DNA from: Burkholderiales bacterium PBB2
GTDB lineage: Bacteria; Pseudomonadota; Gammaproteobacteria; Burkholderiales; Burkholderiaceae_C
Length of the DNA stretch: 64,000 bases
Assembly: GCA_002255955.1 (NCBI GenBank)
Contig: NKIM01000004.1
Coordinates: 1-64,000 of the forward strand
Direction: 5' to 3'
Shown here: positions 52,766 to 61,901 of the stretch, one piece after another
Position numbering within the stretch: the first letter of the stretch is position 1
Layout: each line of letters starts with the position of its first letter
The notes under the pieces: model-generated
What the model was told of the DNA's origin: nothing
The model's input: the letters and a program-made list of their open reading frames with translations, nothing else
The model's database searches: none
Made by a program: the position numbers and the translations under genes

Positions 52766-53316
52766 TCCGGGCTCCCGCTGTCGCCCAGGCCGAGCTGGCG
52801 CTGCATCAGGATGACGTCTAGCCAGCGGCCGAATTTCCAGCCTGCGCTCTTCAGCACCCCGGTGTCCTGAAAGCCCAGCGCCCGGTGCAGGCCTATGGAG
52901 CCCTGGTTCTCGGCATCGCCGATCACGGCCAACATCTGGCGCGCACCCAGCGCCTCGCAGCGAGCGATCAGCTCGGCCAGCAGCAGGCGGCCGATGCCTT
53001 GGCCCTGGCTGTCCGGGTGCAGGTAGATCGAGTCCTCCAGGCAGAAGCGGTAGGCCATGCGCGGGCGGAAGTAATTGGCGTAGGCATAGCCCAGGAGCTG
53101 GCCTTCGCGCTCGGCCACCAGCCAGGGCAGGCCGCGGCTCAGCACCTCGGCGCGGCGGCGGCTCATTTCGGCTGTGTCGGGTATCTCGGTCTCAAACGTG
53201 CCGGTGCCGTGCGCCACGGCATGGGCGTAAATGGCCTGAATGGCGGGGATGTCGGCGTCGGTGCTGGGGCGCAGCAGGGTCGCGCTGGCGGGATTCGTGT
53301 TTTTTTCTGTGCTCAT
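52762..53316 (-). CDS. GNAT family N-acetyltransferase
   Basis: 184 aa, phosphinothricin-acetyltransferase style: [53 protein letters not shown] (acetyl-CoA loop Q/R-x-x-G-x-G), [35 protein letters not shown] 53316 gives [11 protein letters not shown]. The true acceptor amine is unknown. Operon with the TM2 gene. Confidence 0.92.
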   Translation of the reverse strand: MSTEKNTNPASATLLRPSTDADIPAIQAIYAHAVAHGTGTFETEIPDTAEMSRRRAEVLSRGLPWLVAEREGQLLGYAYANYFRPRMAYRFCLEDSIYLHPDSQGQGIGRLLLAELIARCEALGARQMLAVIGDAENQGSIGLHRALGFQDTGVLKSAGWKFGRWLDVILMQRQLGLGDSGSPE

Positions 53317-53343
53317 ATCTCTGTTGATCCTTGGCGCCGAGTT

Positions 53344-53349
53344 TATAAT
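53344..53349 (+). promoter_or_regulatory. -10 box of the rpsP operon promoter
   Basis: A perfect TATAAT at 53344-53349. The best -35 candidate, TTGATC at 53324-53329, is only 14 bp away, so that partner is uncertain. The leader to rpsP is about 280 nt and contains a perfect inverted repeat GGTGATG-TT-CATCACC (53397-53412). No gene is supported in 53317-53634. Confidence 0.45.
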
Positions 53350-53634
53350 GCTGGGTTTTGGCCTTGGTCGAACTGTTTTGCTGGAGAGTGCGCTTGGGTG
53401 ATGTTCATCACCGCGGGGCGTTCGCGAAGGCGGTCGGTGCGGCGTATCTACAGGGCCAGTCACGGCAGAAGGTGTTCAGCAGCAAAGCTGGCAGCGCATT
53501 GTGCAGTGCATTCCCCCGGGGTGTGCTCAAGGTGCGAGGCAAGGCTGGTGTTTGATGTAGCCCGAGGCCACCCCGATCTACTCGCCCTGAGTGTCTCCTG
53601 GTGCGATGGATGCAATAGATTCATAGGAAACATC

Positions 53635-53886
53635 ATGGTTGTTATTCGTCTGGCTCGCGGCGGCTCCAAGAAGCGCCCCTTCTACAACATCGTCGTGGCC
53701 AACAGCCGCCAGCGCCGTGACGGCCGCTTCATCGAGAAGGTCGGCTTCTACAACCCGGTCGCTTCGGGTGCTGCTGAGTCCCTGCGCGTTGCGCTGGACC
53801 GCGTCAGCTACTGGACCGGCGTGGGCGCCCAACTGTCGCCCACTGTCGAGCGTCTGGTGACCGAAGCCAAGAAGGCCGCGGTTTAA
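53635..53886 (+). CDS. rpsP: 30S ribosomal protein S16
   Basis: 83-aa small-subunit protein; [41 protein letters not shown] is the standard S16 N-terminus. First gene of the rpsP-rimM-trmD unit; the stop TAA abuts the rimM ATG. The GGAAA ribosome site lies about 7 nt before the ATG. Confidence 0.98.
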   Translation: MVVIRLARGGSKKRPFYNIVVANSRQRRDGRFIEKVGFYNPVASGAAESLRVALDRVSYWTGVGAQLSPTVERLVTEAKKAAV

Positions 53887-54513
53887 ATGTCGAGAACACC
53901 CGCCTCCGATTTGCGCGTTCCTGCCAGCACCGGCTCTGAAGAGCTGGCCTGGCCTGACGACGCGGTAGAAGTCGGGTGCATTCTGGACGCCTGGGGTGTC
54001 AAAGGCTGGTTCAAGGTGCAAGCCTATTCCAGCGATGCCCAGGCTCTGTTCTCCTCGCGGCGCTGGTTCCTCCGCGCGCCCGAGGGCAACGCGCCGGCGG
54101 TGGTCAAGGTCAACAAGCCTTTGCCCCGCCTGCTCAAGATTCTCTCGATCCGCGAACATGGCGAGGGCCTGGTGGCCAACGCCCAAGACTGCGCGGATCG
54201 CAATGCGGCCGAAGCCTTGCGCGGCGCCCGCATCTTCATCTCCCGCTCGGCCTTCCCCGCGGCGGACCCGGACGAGTACTACTGGGTCGATCTGATCGGC
54301 CTGTCGGTGGTCAACCGCCAGGGCGAGACCCTGGGCGAGGTGCTTGGTCTGATCGATGCCGGCCCGCACAGCGTGCTGCGCATTGCGCCGCCAGGCCTGA
54401 GTGCACCCATCAAGCCCGATCAAGAGCGTCTGCTTCCCTTCGTTTCCGCCTTTGTGGACGATGTCGATCTGGAGCAGCGCATCATCACGGTGGACTGGGG
54501 CTTGGACTACTGA
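53887..54513 (+). CDS. rimM: 16S rRNA processing protein RimM
   Basis: 208-aa assembly factor for the 30S head, binding S19. The N-terminal RimM domain begins VEVGCILDAWGVKGWFKVQAYSS; the C-terminal PRC-barrel is DEYYWVDLIGLSVVNRQGETLGEV. It directly follows rpsP without a gap. Confidence 0.97.
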   Translation: MSRTPASDLRVPASTGSEELAWPDDAVEVGCILDAWGVKGWFKVQAYSSDAQALFSSRRWFLRAPEGNAPAVVKVNKPLPRLLKILSIREHGEGLVANAQDCADRNAAEALRGARIFISRSAFPAADPDEYYWVDLIGLSVVNRQGETLGEVLGLIDAGPHSVLRIAPPGLSAPIKPDQERLLPFVSAFVDDVDLEQRIITVDWGLDY

Positions 54514-54603
54514 GCCTGGGGCGGCGCGCTTTGATGCTTCAGCCGCCCGTTCTGCGCCAAGGTTTTCCTGTCGGCCATCGTCTTCGTTTGCGCACTATTC
54601 CTC

Positions 54604-55398
54604 ATGCGCTTTGACATCCTGACCCTGTTCCCCGAGCTCTTTGGCCAGCACATGAGCCAAGGGGTGACGCGGCGTGCTTTTGAGAGCCGTCAGGTCGATG
54701 TGCATCTCTGGCAGCTGCGCGATTTCGCGAGCGACAACTACCGCCGTGTTGACGACCGCCCCTTTGGCGGCGGCCCGGGCATGGTCATGCTGGCGGAGCC
54801 GCTCGAGCGTGCGCTCGCCGCGGCCAAGGTGGCGCGGGTGGAGGCGCTGGCGGATGGTGCGGCCGACACGCCGCCCGCCATCATCCATTTCAGCCCCACC
54901 GGCCGGCGCATGGATCAGGCCCTGGTTCAGGAGCTGGCGCGTGGTCCCGGCGCCGTGCTGCTGTGTGGCCGCTACGAAGGCATGGATCAGCGTTTTCTCG
55001 ACCGCCATGTCACGTTGGAAATCAGCCTTGGCGATTTCGTGCTTTCGGGTGGTGAGTTGCCAGCCCTGGCCTTGCTCGACGCTGTCGCGCGCCTGCAGGA
55101 CGGTGTGCTGGGCGATGCGCAGTCGCATGTGCAGGACAGTTTTTCCGATGGCCTGCTCGATTGCCCGCACTACAGCCGCCCCGAGGTCTTGACGGGCTTG
55201 CCAGGCCAGACCGAAGACCTGCCGGTGCCGGCGGTGCTGATGTCTGGCCACCATGCCCAGATTGCACGCTGGCGCCGAGAGCGCTCGCTCGAGTTGACCC
55301 TGCGCCGCCGCCCCGATCTGATCCTGGCCGCACGTGCTGCAGGCCGCCTGAGCAAGGCGGACGAACGCTTTCTGGCGCAGCTGCCCGCAGAGAGCTGA
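54604..55398 (+). CDS. trmD: tRNA (guanine-N1-)-methyltransferase
   Basis: Methylates G37 of tRNAs to prevent frameshifting. 264 aa, SPOUT-knot enzyme. Start [27 protein letters not shown]; the SAM site GGGPGMVM and [14 protein letters not shown]; then [22 protein letters not shown]. 90 bp after rimM. Confidence 0.97.
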   Translation: MRFDILTLFPELFGQHMSQGVTRRAFESRQVDVHLWQLRDFASDNYRRVDDRPFGGGPGMVMLAEPLERALAAAKVARVEALADGAADTPPAIIHFSPTGRRMDQALVQELARGPGAVLLCGRYEGMDQRFLDRHVTLEISLGDFVLSGGELPALALLDAVARLQDGVLGDAQSHVQDSFSDGLLDCPHYSRPEVLTGLPGQTEDLPVPAVLMSGHHAQIARWRRERSLELTLRRRPDLILAARAAGRLSKADERFLAQLPAES

Positions 55399-55477
55399 GC
55401 AGCGGCTTCGGCGGCGTCGGCGCAGCCCAGTTGCGCCACGGCAGTGGTCACCCAGAGTGGCTCAAGCAGGCCAGGCC

Positions 55478-55507
55478 TTGGTAAATTGGAGCTGAGCGGG
55501 CTATAAT
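55478..55507 (+). promoter_or_regulatory. Predicted promoter of rplS
   Basis: TTGGTA (55478-55483), 18 bp, TATAAT (55502-55507). It would give rplS its own transcript with a leader of about 185 nt. The leader carries an inverted repeat GCTGCAG/CTGCAGC (55549-55570). No gene is supported in 55399-55696. Confidence 0.6.
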
Positions 55508-55696
55508 GGCGGGCTGTCCGATCCTCTGGCGGGTCGAACGAGGGTGGCGCTGCAGGCCTTGGTCTGCAGCAAAGCTCTCAAACAGCCGTGAAGACCGGGT
55601 CGCAAGACCTGTTTTCGTCGGCGCTATTTCAGCAGTCTTGGTGCGTCGAGTGACGTGTCCGAGCATCGTCGCCGCCACGATCATTTGGAGAACCTC

Positions 55697-56050
55697 ATGG
55701 ACTTGATCCAAACCCTTGAGCAAGAAGAAATTGCTCGTCTGAACAAGACTTTCCCGTCGTACGCTCCTGGCGACACGGTGATCGTCAGCGTCAACGTCGT
55801 TGAAGGCACCCGCAAGCGCGTGCAGGCATTCGAAGGTGTCGTGATTGCCAAGCGCAACCGCGGCCTGAATTCCAGCTTCATCGTCCGCAAGATCTCGAAC
55901 GGCGAAGGCGTGGAGCGTACGTTCCAGCTGTACAGCCCGCTGATCGCTTCGATCGAAGTGAAGCGTCGCGGTGATGTGCGCCGTGCCAAGCTGTACTACC
56001 TGCGTGATCGTTCGGGCAAGTCGGCTCGTATCAAGGAAAAGTTGGGCTGA
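55697..56050 (+). CDS. rplS: 50S ribosomal protein L19
   Basis: 117-aa large-subunit protein at the subunit interface. Start [28 protein letters not shown], with GGAG 8 nt before the [29 protein letters not shown] closes it. Separated from trmD by its own promoter. Confidence 0.97.
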   Translation: MDLIQTLEQEEIARLNKTFPSYAPGDTVIVSVNVVEGTRKRVQAFEGVVIAKRNRGLNSSFIVRKISNGEGVERTFQLYSPLIASIEVKRRGDVRRAKLYYLRDRSGKSARIKEKLG

Positions 56051-56078
56051 TCTGGCGCTTGCCAGGTTTCCCTGCGAG

Positions 56079-56105
56079 AAAGCCGCCTTCGGGCGGCTTT
56101 TTTTA
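56079..56105 (+). terminator. Intrinsic terminator after rplS
   Basis: AAAGCCGCC (56079-56087) and GGCGGCTTT (56092-56100) around the tetraloop TTCG, followed by a run of T. Confidence 0.9.
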
Positions 56106-56176
56106 TGCCTCGTTCGAACGGTCTCAACCTTGCAGTTCCGCAGGGAAGAGTGCCGCCAAAGCTATGCTTGCCGATC

Positions 56177-56869
56177 ATGAGCCGTCCTCCGATTCTTGAC
56201 CCCCGCGCCGTGCCAGTGAGCGGCGTGGACGCCCACTTGCCGCCTGTCGATCCCGCGCGCCTTCAAGCCGAGGCCTTGCGCCAGCGCTTTGCCTCACCAC
56301 CCTCGTGGCAGCCGGAGCTCGCCGGAGACGGGGCTGCCCCTGGTTTCGGCGAGCGCCCCCCCGCGGCGGCGGCCGTGCTCCTGCCTCTGGTCGAGCGCCC
56401 GGACGGCTTGCAACTGCTGTTGACGCGGCGCACCGATCACCTACGCCACCACGCCGGGCAGATCAGCCTGCCTGGCGGCAAGACCGAGCCCGACGATGCC
56501 GGTCCGGTGGCCACCGCCTTGCGGGAAGCCGAAGAGGAGATTGGGCTGCTCAGCGCCCACATCGAGGTGTTGGGCAGTTTGCCGATCTACACCACGGTCA
56601 CTTCTTTTCAGGTCACACCCGTGGTGGCTCTGGTGCAGCCCGGTCTTGATCTGCATCTGGACCCCGGCGAAGTGGCCGAGGTGTTCGAGGTGCCGCTGCA
56701 GTTTCTGATGACGCCGGCGCACCATCGCCGGCATGTGTTCGTCTACGCAGGCGGGCAGCGCCAGTTCTTGTCCATGCCCTGGAGCGGGCAGGCCGGCGAG
56801 CGCGATGACTTCATCTGGGGCGCCACCGCCGCGATCTTGCGCAACTTCTATCGCTTCCTCTCAGCCTGA
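56177..56869 (+). CDS. CoA pyrophosphatase (NUDIX)
   Basis: Cleaves coenzyme A to phosphopantetheine and adenosine-3',5'-bisphosphate. 230 aa. The Nudix box is complete (GGKTEPDDAGPVATALREAE and the following EEIG), preceded by LLTRRTDHLRHHAGQISLPGG, the UPF0035 signature of CoA-specific Nudix enzymes. ATG 56177 was taken from the family's usual spacing. Confidence 0.92.
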   Translation: MSRPPILDPRAVPVSGVDAHLPPVDPARLQAEALRQRFASPPSWQPELAGDGAAPGFGERPPAAAAVLLPLVERPDGLQLLLTRRTDHLRHHAGQISLPGGKTEPDDAGPVATALREAEEEIGLLSAHIEVLGSLPIYTTVTSFQVTPVVALVQPGLDLHLDPGEVAEVFEVPLQFLMTPAHHRRHVFVYAGGQRQFLSMPWSGQAGERDDFIWGATAAILRNFYRFLSA

Positions 56870-56897
56870 GCGGTGGCGCCCGCTATCATCCCGGCCC

Positions 56898-57887
56898 ATG
56901 AACTTCTTCGCGGTCCTCCTGGCATTGCTGTGTGAACAGCTCAAACCTCTCCGCCACGGCAATGGCATCCATCAAAGCGTGATCGCCTGGGTGCGCTGGA
57001 CCGGTCGCAACTTCGATGCCGGCGACGAACACCATGCCACCGTGGTCTGGTCCATCACCGCCCTGGGGCCGGCCCTGCTGACCACGGCGATCTACCTGGC
57101 CGTGCACCACTTCAGCGTCATCCTGGCGCTGGCCCTCGATGTGGTGGTGCTTTACCTGACCCTGGGCTTCCGCCAGTTCAGCCATTACTTCACCGACATC
57201 CGCGACGCGCTCGAGCGCGGCGATGACAACGAGGCCCGGCGCCTGCTGTCCGAATGGCGCCATCTGGACGCCAGTGAATTGCCGCGCACCGAGCTGGTCC
57301 GCCATGCCATCGAGCACTCGCTGCTGGCCGCCCATCGCCATGTGTTTGGCGTGTTCTTCTGGTTCGTCGTGCTGTCCACGGTCGGGCTGGGCCCGGCCGG
57401 CGCGGTGCTGTACCGCATGGCCGAATTCGCCAGCCGCTACTGGGCCTTCAAGAGCCGCACGCTGGATGCGCCGACCAACGAGCGCCTGATGCTGCTCTCG
57501 CGCCGCCTGTTCGGCTGGATCGATTACCTGCCGGCCCGCTTCACCGCCACCGGCTTCACCATCGTCGGCAATTTCGAAGAGGCGGTGAATGGCTGGCGAC
57601 GTGACGCCGGGCTGTGGCTTCATCCCAACGAGGGCATCATCCTGGCCTCGGCCGCCGGCGCGCTGGGCTTGCAGCTGGGCGGCGTGGCCGCACCGGGCGT
57701 GACGCCCGATCGCAGCAAGACCTTCGAAGCTGGCGTGGATGCCGACGCCACCCGCGCCGAGGGCAGCACGCCCGGGCAGCCGGCCCAGCTGGGCCATCTG
57801 CAAAGCGTGGTCGGCCTGATCTGGCGCTCGGTGGTCTTGTGGATGCTGCTGCTGGCCTTGCTGACCCTGGCCAATTTGGTCGGCTGA
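56898..57887 (+). CDS. CobD/CbiB-like membrane protein
   Basis: 329 aa with 4-5 predicted spans. It resembles the cobalamin biosynthesis CobD/CbiB family and AmpE-like relatives: EHHATVVWSITALGPALLTT, TLGFRQFSHYFTDIRDAL, VFGVFFWFVVLSTVGLGPAGAVLYRM. In Burkholderiales this lone copy commonly follows the Nudix gene; no other cobalamin genes are nearby, so its actual substrate is uncertain. Confidence 0.85.
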   Translation: MNFFAVLLALLCEQLKPLRHGNGIHQSVIAWVRWTGRNFDAGDEHHATVVWSITALGPALLTTAIYLAVHHFSVILALALDVVVLYLTLGFRQFSHYFTDIRDALERGDDNEARRLLSEWRHLDASELPRTELVRHAIEHSLLAAHRHVFGVFFWFVVLSTVGLGPAGAVLYRMAEFASRYWAFKSRTLDAPTNERLMLLSRRLFGWIDYLPARFTATGFTIVGNFEEAVNGWRRDAGLWLHPNEGIILASAAGALGLQLGGVAAPGVTPDRSKTFEAGVDADATRAEGSTPGQPAQLGHLQSVVGLIWRSVVLWMLLLALLTLANLVG

Positions 57888-58136
57888 CAGGCGCCTGCTG
57901 CAGTTCTAGCGCGGGTTTGGCGGGTGTTTCAGGCTTGATTTCGGCGATTGCCAGGTCGGCACTGCGAGATGATTGGCCAAGACCTCCGCTCACGCATTAA
58001 AGTGGAAGTATTCAAGTTGCGTGAAGGATTGGTCGAAATCCAATCCATGTACTGGTCGGCCAGTGGTTTTGCGGTGTGATGCCGCCCCCGCTGTTTGTGG
58101 GCCAGCCCTGCAAAGTCTCTCTCGTGGAGGTTTGCC

Positions 58137-58760
58137 ATGATCAACAACGTCGCCAGTCACAACGAAGCCGCCAGCGCCTCCATCGTCGCGCCGGTTCGTT
58201 TCAGTGCCAACACCAGCAGCAGCGCCGAGGTGCAGACGCGCAAGGCCGTGCCGGTCAAGCAGGCACCGCTGCCTGCCGAGCCTGAATCGGCCGTGGTGGA
58301 GATTTCCAGCGAGGGCGCGCGTCGCGCCCAGTCGGCGCCCGTGCGGCCCGAGCCGGCCCCAGGCCCGCTGCCGCCGAGCACATCCGGTGGTGATCCCACA
58401 GGCCGCAAGCAGCGGCCTGTGGAAGCAACGACCGATCGCAACGACGCGCCCATCAGCCTGCCGCCCGATTCGCCAGCACCGGCGGCTCAATCTGCCACCC
58501 GCAGCGCCCCGGCCGCCGTGCAGATCAGCAGCAACGCGCCAACCGACCAAGGTTTGAGCAGCTCCCAGTTCGAAGATGCCGATGCCAACCAGGACGGCAC
58601 CATCGATGTGATGGAGCGCAAGATTTACGATTTCGCTTACCCGACCCTGGACGGCAAGGCCGCCAGCACGGCCGAGAGCAGCAGCGAGGCCAGCCGGCGT
58701 CAGAACCTCGCCGAGTTGCGCGCCTACGAGGCGGTGGCCCGCAGCGGGCGCAACGTCTGA
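58137..58760 (+). CDS. EF-hand-containing protein of unknown function
   Basis: 207 aa, low complexity (Ser, Ala, Pro) up to residue 140. A canonical EF-hand loop spans 149-160: D-A-N-Q-D-G-T-I-D-V-M-E with ligands at positions 1, 3, 5, 7, 9 and 12, followed by an alpha-helical tail rich in Ser/Arg. GTGGAGG precedes ATG 58137 by 7 nt. No signal peptide, so cytoplasmic or delivered by another route. Followed by a strong terminator. Only the calcium loop is recognised. Confidence 0.65.
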   Translation: MINNVASHNEAASASIVAPVRFSANTSSSAEVQTRKAVPVKQAPLPAEPESAVVEISSEGARRAQSAPVRPEPAPGPLPPSTSGGDPTGRKQRPVEATTDRNDAPISLPPDSPAPAAQSATRSAPAAVQISSNAPTDQGLSSSQFEDADANQDGTIDVMERKIYDFAYPTLDGKAASTAESSSEASRRQNLAELRAYEAVARSGRNV

Positions 58761-58779
58761 AGCTGTTGCCCCCATGAAA

Positions 58780-58811
58780 AAGGCCCGCAGCTGCGGGCCT
58801 TTGCTTTTTGA
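58780..58811. terminator. Bidirectional terminator, EF-hand gene / TIM44-like gene
   Basis: AAAGGCCCGCA (58780-58790) and TGCGGGCCTTT (58793-58803) form a near-perfect palindrome with A- and T-rich flanks, between convergent genes. Confidence 0.85.
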
Positions 58812-58824
58812 GGGGCGCTTTGAC

Positions 58825-59787
58825 TTATGCGGTCGCCTGGATGCCGGCAATCGCCCATTCGCGGCTTTCGTCCAGCGGGCGCACCAGATGCCAGACCTCG
58901 TCGAAGTTCTCGGCCGCGGCCTCGCTCTGCTCGCGGATCAGGCCCCAGAAACGCACGCTGACGATTTGCTGGCCGTTTTCCTGGGTGCGTTCGATCACGC
59001 GGGCGTCCAGCTGCAGCACATCGGTGCGTTGGGTCGCGCCCTTGCGGTCCAGCAGCTCTTGCTGCACGGCGCCGTACATCTCGGGCGTGGTGAAGCGGCG
59101 CAGATCGGCCTGGTCACCGGCATCGTTGGCCGCTTGCAGGCGGATGAACACGCGTTTGGCGATTTGCTCGAAGGCGGCGTCTTCAGCGCTCGGGCCGGCC
59201 GCGACCGGCGCCGCACTGGCAGCTGCGGGCTGTGCCGGCTGGAAGGCCTGCGGCTGCAGCGCCGGGGCGGGCTGGGCCGGTTGTGCGGCTGGGGAGTTAG
59301 CCGGGTAAGACGCCGGGCCGGCCGAGGCGTATTGCAGGCCGCCAGCCTGGGCGTTCTTGTTGCCAGCGAAGCGGCGCATCAGGAAGGTGATCAGGAGCAG
59401 CGCCGCGCCGCCAATCAGCACCATGGTCATGATGTTGGCCAGGGCGCCACCCATGCCGAAGTGGCTGGCCAGGGCGGCGATGCCGAGGCCGGCGGCCAGG
59501 CCTGCAATCGGGCCCATCCAGCTGCGCTTGGGCGCCGCGGCAGCGGCGGCCGGTTGCGCGGCAGGGGCGGCCGGCGCGGCTTGCTGGGGTGAGGGCGTGG
59601 CCTGCTGGCCTTGGGCCGGCGCGCCGGGGGCGCTCTTGGCCGCATCATGGTTTTGCTGGGGCACGGCCCGTTTCATGCCTGCCGATCCACCGCCACCGAG
59701 GCGCTTGGCCTCGGCGTCGAAGGAGGCCAGGCTCAGAACCGAGACGGCGCTCAGGGCAATCAGGGCAGACAACACAGCACGTTTCAC
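58825..59787 (-). CDS. TIM44-like domain membrane protein
   Basis: 320 aa. Signal-like N-terminus (VLSALIALSAVSVLSLASFDAEA), a Gly-rich stretch (RLGGGGSAGM), a Pro/Ala/Gln-rich linker, two spans at about 95-145, then a TIM44-like domain (about 195-320: AFEQIAKRVFIRLQAANDAGDQADLRRFTTPEMY ... VSVRFWGLIRE). The start is GTG 59787 with AAGGAG 5 nt upstream. The role in bacteria is unknown; the mitochondrial homologue takes part in import. Confidence 0.9.
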   Translation of the reverse strand: MKRAVLSALIALSAVSVLSLASFDAEAKRLGGGGSAGMKRAVPQQNHDAAKSAPGAPAQGQQATPSPQQAAPAAPAAQPAAAAAAPKRSWMGPIAGLAAGLGIAALASHFGMGGALANIMTMVLIGGAALLLITFLMRRFAGNKNAQAGGLQYASAGPASYPANSPAAQPAQPAPALQPQAFQPAQPAAASAAPVAAGPSAEDAAFEQIAKRVFIRLQAANDAGDQADLRRFTTPEMYGAVQQELLDRKGATQRTDVLQLDARVIERTQENGQQIVSVRFWGLIREQSEAAAENFDEVWHLVRPLDESREWAIAGIQATA

Positions 59788-59846
59788 AAAAACTCCTTGA
59801 CGGTCAGACGTGACCAGGGTGGCAGATGGGGGTGGCGCGGGGGAGT

Positions 59847-60617
59847 TCAAGACTCGCGAACGTCGGCCAGCACGGTGTTGCCGAAACCTGCGGAGGCCAG
59901 GAAGCGCAGCACCTTGCCCGCCGCTTCGGCCGGGCTCATCAGCTGGCCGCCGCTCTTGAAATCGGCAAAGACTTGGCGGTTCGGAAACTTGGCCGGGTCG
60001 GCGCTGCGCAGCTGCAGCTGCATCTCGGTGTCGATGATGCCGGGCGCCAGCGAGACGATGGCGGCGCCCTGACCGGCGGGCTTGGCCTCTTCATCCAAGG
60101 CCATGGCTCGGGAGAGGTTGTCCATGCCGGCCTTGGCAGCGCAGTAGGGCGCGCTGCCGGCCATGGCGCGGCGACCCAGGCCGGAGGAGATGTTGAGGAT
60201 GCGCCTCTTGGACCCCAGCGCGGCCGTGCCGCTCAGGAAGGCGCTGCTCAGCAGCAGACAGGACTCCAGGCCCACACGCAAGGCCATGGAGAGCTCGGCC
60301 AGTGGCACGCCGTCCACGGGGCCGGGCGTGCTGACGACACCGGCGTTGTTGATCAGGGTGGCGCGGCGGAATCGGCTCAGGTCTTGCTGCGCCAGCCAGG
60401 CTGCGAGGCGCTCGGCCGCCGCCAGGGGCTCGGCCAGATCGGCCTGCCATTGCTCCAGCGCCAGGCTGCGCGTGTCGGCTTCATGCTGCAAGGTTTCGCT
60501 GCGGCCTCGCGAGATGCCGATCAGCTGATGCTCGGGCGCCAGCAGTTGCTGAGCGATGGCTTCGCCCATGCCGCGCGAGGCGCCGGTGATGATGAAAAGT
60601 TCGTGAGTGGCACTCAT
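59847..60617 (-). CDS. SDR family oxidoreductase
   Basis: 256-aa NAD(P)-dependent short-chain dehydrogenase. TGASRGMGEA (residues 11-20) is the cofactor motif; NNAG, the catalytic Ser in NISSGLG and YCAAK carry the rest. The substrate is unknown. Starts the leftward group with the methyltransferase and RluA-type genes. Confidence 0.92.
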   Translation of the reverse strand: MSATHELFIITGASRGMGEAIAQQLLAPEHQLIGISRGRSETLQHEADTRSLALEQWQADLAEPLAAAERLAAWLAQQDLSRFRRATLINNAGVVSTPGPVDGVPLAELSMALRVGLESCLLLSSAFLSGTAALGSKRRILNISSGLGRRAMAGSAPYCAAKAGMDNLSRAMALDEEAKPAGQGAAIVSLAPGIIDTEMQLQLRSADPAKFPNRQVFADFKSGGQLMSPAEAAGKVLRFLASAGFGNTVLADVRES

Positions 60618-60641
60618 GGGTTCTCCTGCGCTAATCGTGGG

Positions 60642-61265
60642 TCAGGGCTGGCGTTCCCACACCAGCAGCAGATTGTTGGCCGGCAGGCTCAGGCGCTGGC
60701 GCAACCGCAGGCCGGCCTCCTGCGCGCAGGCCTGCACCGCATCCAGGCTGCGCAGGCCCCAGGCGGGGTTGCGGCTGCGCAGATCGGCGTCGAAGGCCAG
60801 ATTGCTGGGTGCTGTCGGCTCGTCCGGCACGACAAAAGGGCCGTAAACCGTCAGCAGGCCGGTCGCGGCCAGATGCCGGGACGCGCCCTGGAACAGCGCC
60901 GCGCTGCTGGCCCAGGGCGCGATGTGCAGCATGTTCGCGCAGTGGATCAGGTCCAGCGGCAGACGTTCGGCCGGCAGGCCCCAGTCGGGGTTCTGCACAT
61001 CGAGGGCCAGGGCCGCCGACCCTTGCGGCCACCAGGCGGCGATGGAGGCGCGGGCCTCGGGCGAGGGGTCGGAGCCCAGCCAATGCCAGCCGGGCAGGCC
61101 GGCGGCGAAGTGGGCGATGTGCTGGCCACTGCCGCTGGCGATCTCCAGCGCCCGGCCGCGGGGCGGCAGCAGGGCTTGCAAGGCCTCCAGGATGGGCTGC
61201 TTGTTGCGCTCGGCGGCGGGCGAGTGCAGGGCGCTGGGCGAATCAGGCACAGATGAAGTGGTCAA
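60642..61265 (-). CDS. SAM-dependent methyltransferase (DUF938)
   Basis: 207 aa, DUF938 family. SAM site ALEIASGSGQHIAHFAAGLPGW, then LDLIHCANMLHIAPWASSAALF, VYGPFVVPDEP and a late LPANNLLLVWER. The target is unknown. It lies 1 bp after the RluA-type gene stop, same strand. Confidence 0.9.
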   Translation of the reverse strand: MTTSSVPDSPSALHSPAAERNKQPILEALQALLPPRGRALEIASGSGQHIAHFAAGLPGWHWLGSDPSPEARASIAAWWPQGSAALALDVQNPDWGLPAERLPLDLIHCANMLHIAPWASSAALFQGASRHLAATGLLTVYGPFVVPDEPTAPSNLAFDADLRSRNPAWGLRSLDAVQACAQEAGLRLRQRLSLPANNLLLVWERQP

Positions 61266-61266
61266 G

Positions 61267-61899
61267 TCAAAACTCCGGCGGGCAATCGAAACGCCAGCCG
61301 CGTTCCGGCAGGCTCAGGTGGCAGGCGTGCAGCAGCAGCCGAGGTGCGGGGTGCTCGGGTGCGTACAAGGCATCGCCGACGATGGGGTGGCCCAGGGCCA
61401 GCATGTGCAGGCGCAATTGGTGGGTGCGGCCGGTGATGGGCTCCAGCTCGACGCGGGTGCAGGCCTGGCCCTGGTGCAGCTCATGGCCGAGCACGCGGTA
61501 GCGGGTCTGCGACGGCTTGCCTTGTTCGAAGCAGACCTTCTGGCGCGGGCGGTTCGGCCAGTCGGTGATCAGGGGGAGGTCGATCAGCTGCCAGTCCGCA
61601 CCCGCCGCCAGGCTGCCGCGCACGACCGCGATATAGCGCTTGTGCACGCGGCGCTCGGCAAAGTCGAGGCTCAGGCTGCGTTGCCACTCGGGGCCCCGGG
61701 CCAGCAGCAGCAGGCCCGAGGTGGCCATGTCCAGGCGGTGGACGATCAGGGCCTCGGGAAAGCGGGCTTGGGCGCGGTGGATGGCGCAGTCCTGCTTGTC
61801 CTCGCCGCGGCCGGGCACGGACAACAGGCCGCTGGGCTTGTTCAGCAGCAGGATCTCCTCGCGCTCAGCCACCAGGTTCAGGGCGGGCAGAGGCACCAC
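61267..61899 (-). CDS. RluA-family pseudouridine synthase
   Basis: Isomerises uridines in rRNA or tRNA. 210 aa, catalytic Asp57 in VHRLDMATSGLLLLA, then RHVHKRYIAVVRG-like RRVHKRYIAVVRGSL and GRTHQLRLHMLALGHPI. GTG 61899 was chosen: it is 2 nt after the phosphatase stop and fits the core family; the longer upstream frame overlaps the phosphatase gene. The short form lacks an S4 domain. The target site is unknown. Confidence 0.9.
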   Translation of the reverse strand: MVPLPALNLVAEREEILLLNKPSGLLSVPGRGEDKQDCAIHRAQARFPEALIVHRLDMATSGLLLLARGPEWQRSLSLDFAERRVHKRYIAVVRGSLAAGADWQLIDLPLITDWPNRPRQKVCFEQGKPSQTRYRVLGHELHQGQACTRVELEPITGRTHQLRLHMLALGHPIVGDALYAPEHPAPRLLLHACHLSLPERGWRFDCPPEF

Positions 61900-61901
61900 G
61901 T

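Noticed and set aside
53358-53555. A 65-codon frame in the rpsP leader
   Set aside because: The residue pattern matches no family, its start has no ribosome site, and it covers the palindrome; the leader explanation is simpler.
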